A stretch of DNA of 64,000 bases from Hyphomicrobiales bacterium. GTDB taxonomy: Bacteria; Pseudomonadota; Alphaproteobacteria; Rhizobiales; Rhizobiaceae. The DNA lies in contig UBMP01000011.1 of assembly GCA_900466575.1 (NCBI GenBank), positions 186,001-250,000 on the forward strand, read 5' to 3'. Each line of letters opens with the position of its first letter. Positions within the stretch are counted from its first letter, which is position 1. The translations under genes were made by a program, and so were the position numbers. This document shows positions 1 to 7,505 of the stretch, in pieces. The notes under the pieces are model-generated. The model was not told the origin of the DNA and did not search any database. It saw only the letters and a list, made by a program, of their open reading frames with translations.

Positions 1-457
1 CCTTCTTTCCGGTCTCATGGAAGCGCTGGCGGCCGAGCCCTATAACGGCGAGGCCGACCTGCCGGACATTGCCGGCGAATTGCAGATGGAGGTGGACGAA
101 CTCTTCCCCATTGCAGAAACGCTGCAATTGCTGCGCTTTGCCGAGCTTGAGGCGGGTGACGTGCGCCTGACCGAAGTCGGGAAGCATTTCGTCCAGAGCG
201 ACGTCGACATGCGCAAGCGTCTCTTCGCGGAGCATCTGGTGAGCTATGTGCCGCTGGCGGCACTCATCAAGCGCGTCTTAGACGAACGACCGACGCATAT
301 GGCGCCCTATACGCGCTTCTGCGAGGAGCTTGAGGACTATCTGTCGGAGGACATGGCGAAGGAAACCATGTCAGCCGTGATTTCCTGGGGACGTTATGCC
401 GAGCTGTTCAGCTATGATGGTCACGCCCGGGCCTTCAGCCTTGAGAACCCGAGCTGA
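1..457 (+). CDS. ABC transporter ATP-binding protein, C-terminal AAA-associated domain (5' truncated)
   Basis: The reading frame is open from the first bases of the window, so only the end of the gene is seen. The visible ~150 residues match the AAA-associated C-terminal domain (PF09821 type), with features such as ELQMEVDELFPI near the front and a late AISWGRYAELFSYD-like segment. In this family the domain follows a nitrate/sulfonate/taurine-type ABC ATPase, so the missing upstream part should be the nucleotide-binding domain. The substrate cannot be told from this piece. An internal ATG at 17 would give a free-standing domain, which I consider less likely than a truncated full-length gene. 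Confidence 0.8.
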   Translation, partial: LLSGLMEALAAEPYNGEADLPDIAGELQMEVDELFPIAETLQLLRFAELEAGDVRLTEVGKHFVQSDVDMRKRLFAEHLVSYVPLAALIKRVLDERPTHMAPYTRFCEELEDYLSEDMAKETMSAVISWGRYAELFSYDGHARAFSLENPS

Positions 458-481
458 TCAATAAAATGGTTGGCGGGAGCC

Positions 482-964
482 CTATGAGGTTCCCGCTGCC
501 TTCTCGTTTTTGCGCTTCAGGGCGCGGAGCAGCAGCGTGGCCAACGGGCCGATAAGGCCGAGCATCGAGGTGTCGAAGCGGCCGCGCAGGAGATTGCCTG
601 CCAGGGTGATGTCGCCTGTGGCCGATTTGGCTTCCGTGATCAGCGCGTCGAGCGCCGTGGCGTGGAGTTCCTGGGCGAGTTGCAATTCCTTGCCCGGCTT
701 ACGCGTGTCGGCGATCAGTACGAGCAAAAGGGTCAGCACGAAGCTGGCGCCGGCGATGGCGAGCGCCGCAAGAACCGGTCCCCAAAGAACCTTCAGGAAC
801 TCGTACCCGGCCACGCCCAGCATGATCAGCCCGAAGGCGCCGACGACGAGAGCCACCGTCAGAAACGCAACTTGCGACATGCGAGCCCGAAATGTCAGGT
901 CGGCGATGACGGAATCGACGCGGATCAGCACTTTCAGTGATTGGATGAGACTGTCTATACGCAT
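482..964 (-). CDS. phage-holin-family-like small membrane protein
   Basis: This 160-residue protein has two strongly hydrophobic segments at about residues 30-55 and 60-85, then a basic, amphipathic C-terminal half ending in RALKRKNEKAAGTS. It resembles the holin-superfamily/YqjE-like proteins encoded next to DUF883 proteins in many proteobacteria; in that setting they are chromosomal envelope proteins, not lysis genes. Its start is 11 bp downstream of the DUF883 gene stop, on the same strand, so the two are probably one transcript from the FNR-type promoter upstream. The biochemical role is unknown. The family call comes from topology and neighbourhood. Confidence 0.65.
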   Translation of the reverse strand: MRIDSLIQSLKVLIRVDSVIADLTFRARMSQVAFLTVALVVGAFGLIMLGVAGYEFLKVLWGPVLAALAIAGASFVLTLLLVLIADTRKPGKELQLAQELHATALDALITEAKSATGDITLAGNLLRGRFDTSMLGLIGPLATLLLRALKRKNEKAAGTS

Positions 965-975
965 GATGGAAAATC

Positions 976-1263
976 CTATCTGAAGGCAATGGCACCCGCC
1001 ACGAGCCCGAGAATGAAGGCGGCAGCAACCGCGACAAGGGGGTGTTCTTCGAGCGCTTCCTCGGCCTCGCCGGCCTTGCTCGTGAAATAGGTCTGCAATT
1101 CACTGAGGGCGTCGGAGGCTTCATCGGTCTGAGCATCCGCAGGGGCTGGCTCGGCTGCCGCTGCCGTTTTTGCGTCGGCGGGTTCGACTGCCTTCGCCTG
1201 AAGGTTCTTGACCTCTTTCAACAGCGTTTCCAGTTCCTTGCGGATCGTATCCAACTCGGCCAT
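976..1263 (-). CDS. DUF883 family (ElaB/YqjD-like) membrane-anchored protein
   Basis: The 95-residue product begins MAELDTIRKELETLLKEV, a predicted coiled coil. An Ala/Pro-rich linker follows, then the family's characteristic end: EEHPLVAVAAAFILGLVAGAI and a terminal Arg, a single C-terminal transmembrane helix with a glycine motif. E. coli ElaB/YqjD are inner-membrane-anchored ribosome-associated stress proteins; the same role here is inference. I chose the ATG at 1263 because GGGAG lies just upstream of it. An in-frame ATG 13 codons earlier lacks such a site. First gene of a two-gene unit with the holin-like gene. Confidence 0.8.
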   Translation of the reverse strand: MAELDTIRKELETLLKEVKNLQAKAVEPADAKTAAAAEPAPADAQTDEASDALSELQTYFTSKAGEAEEALEEHPLVAVAAAFILGLVAGAIAFR

Positions 1264-1300
1264 CGGTGTTCTCCCGGCTCCGGTTTCATCGCTCAAGGAC

Positions 1301-1343
1301 ATTTTACGCGCGGACGAATTGCCGCTTCGTTGACATGTATCAA
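1301..1343 (-). promoter_or_regulatory. FNR/FixK-type box with -10 element (class II arrangement)
   Basis: Positions 1330-1343 read TTGACATGTATCAA, a close match to the FNR/FixK consensus TTGAT-N4-ATCAA. On the minus strand, TAAAAT at 1306-1301 is a good -10 hexamer. If transcription starts about seven bases beyond it, near 1295, the box centre lies about 41.5 bp upstream, the classic class II activator position. The DUF883 start codon would then be about 30 bases downstream. The motif and spacing are seen directly; oxygen control is inferred. Confidence 0.55.
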
Positions 1344-1511
1344 ATCAATGTCGTGGCAATCGAATATAGCTTGTACTATGGAAGTATAGCTTAGGCTAAG
1401 TCACGGAGATTAAAAGATAATTTCTGTATTTACGCGAAATTTTCCTTGCGCTTTCGGGCCTGGGCGGATATGTCGCCGCGAACTCAACACCTTATGGAAA
1501 GGGGCGAAGCC

Positions 1512-2444
1512 ATGGATGCCGCGACTTCCAAGCTGATCCGCCGCATCGCGTTTTGGGGCATACCGCTCTCCCTTTTCGTCATGGGGTTGAAGGCGCTCGC
1601 CTGGTATGTGACGGGTTCCGTGGCGCTGCTCTCCGATGCGCTGGAATCCACCGTCAATGTGATTGCGGCAGCGATTGCCTACGGTGTGATCAGCTATGCG
1701 CAGAAGCCCGCTGATGACGATCACCAGTTCGGCCATCACAAGGCGGAATATCTCTCAGCCGTCGTCGAGGGCATGCTGATCATTGTCGCGGCGATCCTGA
1801 TCGTCTGGGAAGCGGCGGGGCATCTCTCGAAGCCCGAACCTATCGATGCGCCGATCCTCGGCCTTGTCATCAACGCGGTGGCGGCTGTCATCAACGCGGT
1901 CTGGGCATGGCTGTTGATCAAGGTCGGCACGCAGCATCATTCGCCGGCGCTGAAAGCCGATGGCCGACATGTGCTCTCCGACGTGGTGACGTCGGGCGGG
2001 GTGATCGTCGGCCTGATCGCGGCGACCCTGACAGGCTATACAATTCTCGACCCGCTGATGGCGATCGGGGTCGCGATCAACATCCTGTTCGAAGGCTGGA
2101 AGGTCGTCTCGCAGTCGGTGAACGGTCTGCTCGACCGCGCGGTGACGGCGGAAGAGGACGAGGCGATCAAAAGAGCGATTGCGGAGAATGCCGCCGGGTC
2201 GCTCGGTGTGCACGATCTGCGCAACCGCCGCGCGGGCCCCGCCGTCTTCATCGATTTTCATCTCGTCGTGCCGGAAAGCATGCCGGTCGGTCAGGCACAT
2301 GATATCTGCGACCGGATCGAGAATGCGCTGCACCAGGTGATTTCTGGCGCCAGCATTGCTATTCATGTCGAGCCGGAAGGCGAGAAGCCGCATGGCGTGC
2401 GCGTCAATCTGGCTGCGCACAAGTCGACGAAGAAGCGGGCCTGA
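1512..2444 (+). CDS. cation diffusion facilitator family metal transporter
   Basis: The 310-residue membrane protein has the CDF layout: about six transmembrane helices and a soluble C-terminal domain. Helix 2 carries LLSDALEST, the loop after helix 2 has [10 protein letters not shown], and helix 5 has HVLSD, together the metal-site pattern of this family. The C-terminal domain ([21 protein letters not shown]) is the usual cytoplasmic regulatory domain. It exports a divalent metal such as Zn, Fe or Mn from cytoplasm to periplasm by proton antiport; the specificity cannot be settled by eye. I chose the ATG at 1512 (AAAGGGGCGAAG upstream) over earlier in-frame starts. queF follows 17 bp downstream, probably in the same operon. 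Confidence 0.88.
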   Translation: MDAATSKLIRRIAFWGIPLSLFVMGLKALAWYVTGSVALLSDALESTVNVIAAAIAYGVISYAQKPADDDHQFGHHKAEYLSAVVEGMLIIVAAILIVWEAAGHLSKPEPIDAPILGLVINAVAAVINAVWAWLLIKVGTQHHSPALKADGRHVLSDVVTSGGVIVGLIAATLTGYTILDPLMAIGVAINILFEGWKVVSQSVNGLLDRAVTAEEDEAIKRAIAENAAGSLGVHDLRNRRAGPAVFIDFHLVVPESMPVGQAHDICDRIENALHQVISGASIAIHVEPEGEKPHGVRVNLAAHKSTKKRA

Positions 2445-2461
2445 CGAAAGGAAGAAGAACA

Positions 2462-2926
2462 ATGAGCAAGACCGATGTTTCGGGCCTGACGCAACTGGGC
2501 GCGTCCGTGGATGCGCCGAAGACGCCGGAAGAGGCTGTGCTGGAGCGCGTGCCGAACGGGAACGAGGGAACCAAGTATGTGGTGCGCTTCACCGCGCCCG
2601 AGTTCACCTCGCTCTGCCCTATGACGGGCCAGCCGGATTTCGCGCATATCGTGATCGACTATGTGCCGGGGAAATGGCTCGTGGAGTCGAAATCGCTGAA
2701 GCTCTTCCTCTTCGCCTTCCGCAATCACGGGGCGTTTCACGAGGATTGCTCGGTCTATATCGCCAAGCGGATCATCGACCTGCTGGAGCCGGAGTGGCTG
2801 CGTATCGGCGCCTACTGGTATCCGCGCGGCGGCATTCCGATCGATGTCTTCTGGCAGACCGGCGAGCCGCCGAAGGGCGTGTGGCTGCCTGATCAGGGTG
2901 TTCCGACCTATCGCGGGAGAGGGTGA
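2462..2926 (+). CDS. queF: NADPH-dependent 7-cyano-7-deazaguanine reductase
   Basis: This reduces preQ0 to preQ1 in the queuosine pathway for tRNA modification. The 154-residue length is that of the short, unimodular QueF class. The catalytic cysteine is C52 in [11 protein letters not shown], with D59 as the proton donor. The QueF signature E75-S76-K-S-L-K-L-F follows, then H93-E94, which helps bind substrate. AAGGAAGAAGAAC before the ATG is a good ribosome-binding site. Its position 17 bp behind the CDF exporter suggests co-transcription, but no functional link is evident. I see no preQ1 riboswitch upstream. Confidence 0.95.
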   Translation: MSKTDVSGLTQLGASVDAPKTPEEAVLERVPNGNEGTKYVVRFTAPEFTSLCPMTGQPDFAHIVIDYVPGKWLVESKSLKLFLFAFRNHGAFHEDCSVYIAKRIIDLLEPEWLRIGAYWYPRGGIPIDVFWQTGEPPKGVWLPDQGVPTYRGRG

Positions 2927-2953
2927 GGGCGGTATGACCGCCCTCATAAACGA

Positions 2954-3778
2954 TCAGGCATAATTGCTGTCGTCGAAGCCGCCGTCATCGTAGCTCGACG
3001 TGTCGTAATCGTCGTCATTGCCGCCATCGGTGTCCTGGGTTGCGTTGCTCATGTCGGCAAGCGCCGACCGCTCGGTGTCATTGCCGTTCTGCCAATCGTT
3101 CGATTGGCCCGTCGGATCACCGTTGCCGTAGAAATTGTTGACCACGGTTTCCTCGACAACCGGTGCGCCTGCCACGCCGCCGGCACCGAACAGGCCACCC
3201 AAACCGAAATGCGGGGCAAACAGCGAGCGCACGGCGTCGGCCATCAGCATGCCGCCTGCAACGCCGGCCGCCGTGGTCATGGCACCAGCGAGAAAGCCGC
3301 CGCCCCGCGAGGGCTGCTGAGGGGCTGCATAGGAGGCTTGCGGGGCTTGCGACCATGGACCCGGCTGCGGCGCGCCGCGGGTGTATCCGCCGTCATAGGC
3401 GGGGCCTTGAGGCCCGGAGCGGCCCCACGGACCGGCGGGCGGCTGCTGGCCGGGCGCGGACTGGCCCTGCGGATTGCCGCCGAAGAGCGAGGAGAGGCCG
3501 GAGAGGAAGCCACCCTGCTGACCCTGTTGACCTTGCTGGGCGGTTGCGCCTTGCTCCAACTCCTTCACCTGCGCTTCCAACTGACCGATGCGGGCAGCAG
3601 ATGCTTCCAGACCCTTTTCCTGCAGAATGACCGCCTGGGCGAGGTAATAGGCCGCATAGGGATGTCGGGCCAGTTCATCGCGGATCAGCGCTTCGGCTTC
3701 GGCATCGCGGGGTGTCGATGCGGCTTGACCGACGCGGGTAAAAAGCTCGTTGAGTAACTGGCGTTCCTCGGGAGACAT
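2954..3778 (-). CDS. DUF2076 domain-containing protein
   Basis: The N-terminal ~80 residues (MSPEERQLLNELFTRV, then ALIRDELARHPYAAYYLAQAV) match the DUF2076 helical domain, including the coiled-coil stretch that follows. The middle is Gln/Gly/Pro-rich low complexity, then a hydrophobic glycine-rich segment (GGGFLAGAMTTAAGVAGG). The last ~45 residues are very acidic with many Asp, Asn and Ser. The function of the family is unknown; similar proteins are often annotated as periplasmic or envelope proteins. I start it at the ATG at 3778, which has AAGGA seven bases upstream; a start five codons earlier would place that site inside the gene. Confidence 0.8.
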   Translation of the reverse strand: MSPEERQLLNELFTRVGQAASTPRDAEAEALIRDELARHPYAAYYLAQAVILQEKGLEASAARIGQLEAQVKELEQGATAQQGQQGQQGGFLSGLSSLFGGNPQGQSAPGQQPPAGPWGRSGPQGPAYDGGYTRGAPQPGPWSQAPQASYAAPQQPSRGGGFLAGAMTTAAGVAGGMLMADAVRSLFAPHFGLGGLFGAGGVAGAPVVEETVVNNFYGNGDPTGQSNDWQNGNDTERSALADMSNATQDTDGGNDDDYDTSSYDDGGFDDSNYA

Positions 3779-4131
3779 GATCGGGTCCTTCAATTGTTGG
3801 CGAAAACATCGCGGTACTGCTGAATTAAGATCGGGATTTGGAAGTTTCGAGGCGGACCGCGATTAAATATCTGTAATCTTTCCGAAAGTTTCTTTCGCTT
3901 GCGGTGGCCGAATGATCTTCATCGCATCGCGGACGGTGCGTCACGCGTATGTAAAGCGTTTGGCGGATGCTCGGTATTCAATAGAAAACCTATATGAATC
4001 AAATTGTTCCCCAAAAATATGACAGCCTTTTCGCGGAACCTCGCTCGTTCTCATGACTTATTTGGTCAGGGACACCAAACGCGCCCTGTTACGAATCCGT
4101 AAGGAAACCAAACCCCAAGGAAGGTAAGATC
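3779..4131. other. intergenic region between divergent DUF2076 and small secreted protein genes
   Basis: About 350 bp, noticeably more AT-rich than its surroundings, with no credible reading frame. It should hold both divergent promoters. A short palindrome with arms CGAAAG and CTTTCG lies at 3883-3897. GGAAC at 4035-4039 resembles the -35 of an EcfG general-stress promoter, but the downstream element at the right distance is not CGTT, so I do not call it. Nothing else definite. Confidence 0.4.
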
Positions 4132-4470
4132 ATGATGAATAAGATTGCCGTGGCGATGATTGTCGCATCCATGTCCGCCCTGCCGATGGCATCCGCAGCT
4201 TTTGCCCAGAACGCTGCGACCGGCGCGAACAGCCAGTCCGGCCAGAAGCCGGTTGACACCAAGACCGGCATGCCGACCGACTGCCGAGAAGGCGACACGG
4301 CGTGCAACAAGACTGATTCCAGCATGCCCGCTACCAACTCCACAGGCACCACAGGTACCACGGAGACCATGGGCACCACCAACGGCGCAACCAGCACGCA
4401 GGCTCCTGACGCTTCGCCCAAGTGCACCCCCGGTGACAAGGCATGCGATCCGAATGCACCGAAGAACTAA
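4132..4470 (+). CDS. small secreted protein with duplicated C-x2-GD-x-AC motif
   Basis: The 112-residue protein starts with a clear Sec signal peptide: MMNKIAVAMIVASMS, a hydrophobic core, then ASAAFAQ with cleavage expected after AFA. The mature part is Thr/Gly/Asn-rich low complexity flanked by two copies of a short motif, DCREGDTACN (about residues 50-59) and KCTPGDKACDPN near the C-terminus. The four cysteines probably form two disulphides in the periplasm. I do not recognise the family. AAGGAAGGTAAGATC precedes the start; the adjacent ATG at 4135 is an equally possible start. A strong terminator follows, so the gene appears monocistronic. Confidence 0.7.
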   Translation: MMNKIAVAMIVASMSALPMASAAFAQNAATGANSQSGQKPVDTKTGMPTDCREGDTACNKTDSSMPATNSTGTTGTTETMGTTNGATSTQAPDASPKCTPGDKACDPNAPKN

Positions 4471-4493
4471 CGGTTGCTTTCAGCGAAAGACCG

Positions 4494-4525
4494 AAAGGGG
4501 TGGGATCTTTCCCACCCCTTTCTTC
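4494..4525 (+). terminator. Rho-independent terminator after the small secreted protein
   Basis: A perfect 12-bp stem: AAAGGGGTGGGA at 4494-4505 pairs with 4510-4521 around a TCTT loop. The arm ends in CCCCTTTCTTC, so a short U-rich tail follows, and reverse reading gives an A/T-edged hairpin too. Confidence 0.8.
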
Positions 4526-4634
4526 ATGCGCCAACTCATTTACCATTCAGCCGGCCCAAGAAAGCTTTCTCCCACTCGGCCATTGTCTTCAAACAGCGAA
4601 GCGATTACCTGTGAGTGAATCAGTTTAGGACAGG

Positions 4635-5231
4635 ATGGTGCCCATGAACGAAGAAGACGACGACGACAAGAAGACAGAAAAGCCGCTTGGCAAGGACGCG
4701 GAGGCGAATCTATTCAAGTCGCGGTCCATCTTCATCTATGGCGGTATTACGCAGGAACTGGCCCAGCGCGTTTGCGCGCAGCTCGTGGCGCTTGCTGCCG
4801 CCAGCGACGAAGACATCAAGATCTTCGTCAATTCTCCGGGCGGCCATGTCGAGTCGGGCGACTCGATCCACGACATGATCAAGTTCATCAAGCCGAAGGT
4901 CTGGATCATCGGCACGGGCTGGGTCGCTTCCGCCGGTGCGCTAATCTATGTGTCGGTGCCGAAGGAACAGCGCCTTTGCCTGCCCAACACCCGCTTCCTG
5001 CTGCACCAACCGTCGGGCGGCACGCGCGGCATGGCTTCGGATATCGAAATCCAGGCCCGCGAAATCATCAAGATGAACGAGCGCCTGAACAAGATCTTCG
5101 CGGCAGCCACCGGCCAGCCGGTCGAAAAGATCGCCAAGGACACGGATCGCGACTACTGGCTCTCGGCTGAAGACGCCCAGAGCTACGGTCTCGTTTCCAA
5201 GATCATCACCAGCCAGTCCGAAATCGGCTGA
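4635..5231 (+). CDS. ATP-dependent Clp protease proteolytic subunit family protein
   Basis: This ClpP-fold serine peptidase of 198 residues carries the complete catalytic triad: S99 in [10 protein letters not shown]124 in LLHQPSGG and D173 in [12 protein letters not shown]. The oxyanion-loop [12 protein letters not shown] and the head-domain helix are also present. The N-terminus is unusual: about 20 highly charged residues ([15 protein letters not shown]) replace the axial-loop sequence of housekeeping ClpP. It is therefore likely a ClpP paralogue that may not dock with ClpX/ClpA in the usual way (inference). The start could be the ATG at 4635 or three codons later. It stands alone between two terminators, with no clpX nearby. 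Confidence 0.88.
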   Translation: MVPMNEEDDDDKKTEKPLGKDAEANLFKSRSIFIYGGITQELAQRVCAQLVALAAASDEDIKIFVNSPGGHVESGDSIHDMIKFIKPKVWIIGTGWVASAGALIYVSVPKEQRLCLPNTRFLLHQPSGGTRGMASDIEIQAREIIKMNERLNKIFAAATGQPVEKIAKDTDRDYWLSAEDAQSYGLVSKIITSQSEIG

Positions 5232-5251
5232 TCGGGTCGATCTGAAGAATC

Positions 5252-5285
5252 AAAAGGCCTCGTGCTAACCGGCGCGGGGCCTTTT
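5252..5285. terminator. bidirectional terminator between convergent clpP-like and pseudouridine synthase genes
   Basis: AAAAGGCC at 5252-5259 pairs with GGCCTTTT at 5278-5285, with further CG pairs inside. The A-rich left edge and T-rich right edge suit termination from both sides. The right arm overlaps the last codons of the minus-strand pseudouridine synthase gene. Confidence 0.8.
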
Positions 5286-6089
5286 CTGTTTTGATGCGAT
5301 GGCGTTGCGCAGCATTTGCACTTCATCTGTGCTCAGCGCACGGACCTCGCCCTTGCCGAGATCGCCTAACGGCAGATCGCCGATGGCGACGCGCACCAGC
5401 CGCAGTACCTCGATCTCCAGCGTTTCCAGCATGCGGCGGATCTGGCGGTTCTTTCCTTCGTCCAGCTCGATCTCCAGCCAGGCTTTCTTGTCGCCCTCGC
5501 GCAGCACGTCCGCGCGGCGGGCTTGAAGTACGTCGCCGTCGTGTGTGACGCCGGTGATGAAAGCGGCGAGCCTCTCGGGCGGCACGAGCTGGTCGATCTG
5601 GACATGATAGGTCTTCGGAACATGCGTTTCGGGATCGAGAAGCGCCTGCGCGAATTCCGTGTCGTTGGTGAAGAGCAGCAGGCCTTCGCTGGCCTTGTCG
5701 AGCCGCCCCACCGGGGAGAGATGGGCGTGGTCGAGATGTTTCAGGCAATCGTAGACGGTGGGGCGTCCCTGCGGATCATCGCGGGTGGTGACGAGGCCGC
5801 GCGGCTTGTTCAGCATGTAGTAAACGAAGGCCTCGGCAGCGATGGGCTTGCCGTCCACGGCGATCTTTGATGCCGAAAGGTCAACCCATGTTTCGAGCTG
5901 CGTCGTCTTCTTCCCATCGACCGCCACGCGACCGGCCAGAACCAGCGCCTCGGCCTGTGTGCGCGAACAGAAGCCGAGCTTGGACAGCGCGCGCGCCACC
6001 GTCACGCGCTTGCCCCCTTCTGCGGCCCCCGGGCGCGGGTCAGGTGCCCGGCGTGGGGCAGGCGGCTTTCTATGGTTGGGCCTTCGCAT
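5265..6089 (-). CDS. RsuA/RluB/RluE/RluF-family pseudouridine synthase
   Basis: This RNA-modifying enzyme isomerises a specific uridine, probably in rRNA, to pseudouridine. It has a basic N-terminal tail and an S4 RNA-binding domain ([31 protein letters not shown]). The catalytic domain carries the family motif [16 protein letters not shown], whose Asp is the catalytic residue, and the [11 protein letters not shown] motif near the end. Length (274 residues) fits RluB or RsuA-type enzymes; the target position cannot be assigned by eye. I chose the ATG at 6089, which has GAAGGACGTA just upstream; a GTG four codons earlier would overlap that site. Confidence 0.9.
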   Translation of the reverse strand: MRRPNHRKPPAPRRAPDPRPGAAEGGKRVTVARALSKLGFCSRTQAEALVLAGRVAVDGKKTTQLETWVDLSASKIAVDGKPIAAEAFVYYMLNKPRGLVTTRDDPQGRPTVYDCLKHLDHAHLSPVGRLDKASEGLLLFTNDTEFAQALLDPETHVPKTYHVQIDQLVPPERLAAFITGVTHDGDVLQARRADVLREGDKKAWLEIELDEGKNRQIRRMLETLEIEVLRLVRVAIGDLPLGDLGKGEVRALSTDEVQMLRNAIASKQKRPRAG

Positions 6090-6185
6090 TACGTCCTTCA
6101 CAAAGTCATGCCACGGTTGACCCGTTTCCAGCGCTCACTTAAAGCCTGAAGCACCTTGCAGCCAAGCCCGGCCGGAGCAAAGACC

Positions 6186-7106
6186 ATGCAGAATTTCGAC
6201 GACATCACCCGCGACCTTGTCACGCTTCGCGATTACTGGCGCTATGCGATCTCGCGCTTCAATGCCGCTGACCTGAGCTACGGGCATGGGACAACGACGG
6301 CGGCGGACGATGCGGCGTTCCTGCTGCTCGATTCGCTCGACCTGCCGATCGACGTGCTCGATCCGTTTCTCGATGCCCGGCTGCTACCCGATGAACGCCG
6401 GCTGCTCGCCGAGCGGATCGAGGAGCGCGTGACCAGCCGCAAGCCGTCCGCCTATCTGACCGGTCGTTCCTATATCCAGGGCGTGCGCTTCCATGTCGAT
6501 GAGCGCGTGATCGTGCCGCGCTCGCATATCGGCGAAATCCTCTTTACCGAATATGGCAGCGAAGAGGGCTCGTCTTTCCTGCCGGACCCGGAACTGGTGG
6601 AAAGCGCCGTCGATATCTGCACCGGCTCGGGCTGCCTCGCCGTACTGGCAGCCAAGTTCTTTCCGTTCGCCTCGGTCGATGCGGTCGATCTTTCGGAGGA
6701 TGCGCTGGAAGTCGCGAAGATCAATATCGATGAGCACGATGTCGAGGATCAGGTGACCCTGCACCACGGCGATCTCTTCGAGCCGCTCGCCGGCCGCACC
6801 TACGACCTCATCATCACCAACCCGCCTTACGTGGATGCCGAGACGTTTGCGGCCTATCCGCCGGAATATCAGGCGGAACCGGAAATGGCGCATACGGGCG
6901 GCGAGGACGGGTTGGACCTCGTTCGTGTCATTCTCGCGGAAGCGCCCAAGCACCTGAACCCGGGCGGCGGGCTGCTCTGCGAGATTGGCTCGGGTCGCGA
7001 TATCCTTGAGGCGGAATTCCCCCATCTCGAGTTTCTATGGATCGAGACGGAGAATGCACCGGATTCGGTGTTCTGGATTTCGGCGGAAGCGCTTGGGGTG
7101 GAGTGA
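6186..7106 (+). CDS. prmB: ribosomal protein L3 N5-glutamine methyltransferase
   Basis: PrmB methylates a glutamine side chain on ribosomal protein L3 during 50S assembly. The 306-residue product has the PrmB-specific N-terminal helical domain with SYGHGTTTAADDAAFLLL, the SAM-binding motif DICTGSGCLA at 143-152 and the glutamine-methyltransferase motif NPPY at 212-215. The GHGT segment separates it from PrmC/HemK. The start at 6186 is preceded by CCGGAGCAAAGACC; a TTG ten codons earlier has no such site. It is divergent from the pseudouridine synthase, so both neighbours act on ribosome components. Confidence 0.92.
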   Translation: MQNFDDITRDLVTLRDYWRYAISRFNAADLSYGHGTTTAADDAAFLLLDSLDLPIDVLDPFLDARLLPDERRLLAERIEERVTSRKPSAYLTGRSYIQGVRFHVDERVIVPRSHIGEILFTEYGSEEGSSFLPDPELVESAVDICTGSGCLAVLAAKFFPFASVDAVDLSEDALEVAKINIDEHDVEDQVTLHHGDLFEPLAGRTYDLIITNPPYVDAETFAAYPPEYQAEPEMAHTGGEDGLDLVRVILAEAPKHLNPGGGLLCEIGSGRDILEAEFPHLEFLWIETENAPDSVFWISAEALGVE

Positions 7107-7505
7107 AACCGCAGCTCTCATGCTGAGGTGCTGCCCGCAGCGCAGCCTCGAAGCAACGCTGGCGTTGAGCTTAGGGCGTCGCTCGGACCCCTCCCCACCC
7201 TCCCTACAAGGGGGAGGGAGGCCGTGTGGCACCGGTTTCCCGCCTCTGAGTCTCGATGCCCTTAGTTACCCAACTTGTGTTTCGCAGTGAGAAGATTTGC
7301 GGATTGCCGCAGTGGGCGCGTCTTTCCGTCTCCCCCCTTGTGGGGGAGATGGCGGCAGCCAGAGGGGGAAGCGGCAGTCGCTGAAACCATCGGCAGCGCC
7401 GTTATTTCAACCCTGCCGTACCACCTTTCCGCCCACTCGACTTGCCAAGCCTCGCCCACTCTGGTCTGTCTCCCTGCTCAAACAGACCAACACCCGGCCC
7501 ACATC
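7107..7505. other. intergenic region with GC-rich palindromic repeats before benE
   Basis: About 400 bp without a convincing gene. A frame is open into the downstream transporter from 7275, but it runs through repeat sequence and lacks a ribosome-binding site, so I treat it as non-coding. The two short palindromes in it are listed separately. No clear promoter could be picked out for the transporter. Confidence 0.5.
7198..7348. repeat. two short GC-rich palindromes (rhizobial intergenic repeat type)
   Basis: At 7198-7218 CCCTCCC and GGGAGGG flank a TACAAG-containing loop. At 7330-7348 CTCCCCC and GGGGGAG flank TTGT. The CTCCCC/TTGT/GGGGAG design recurs in the repeat islands near 37.8 kb and 44.6 kb, so these look like degraded copies of one dispersed element. 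Confidence 0.6.

Noticed and set aside
482-964. Prophage remnant based on the holin-like protein
   Set aside because: It pairs with a DUF883 gene, as in many chromosomes, and no other phage gene is near it.
4035-4060. EcfG-type general stress promoter before the small secreted protein
   Set aside because: GGAAC is present, but the sequence 16-17 bp later is not CGTT.
7275-7505. N-terminal extension of the BenE-type transporter
   Set aside because: The extra 77 residues are encoded by repeat sequence, are unlike any membrane protein N-terminus and precede a normal family start at 7506.
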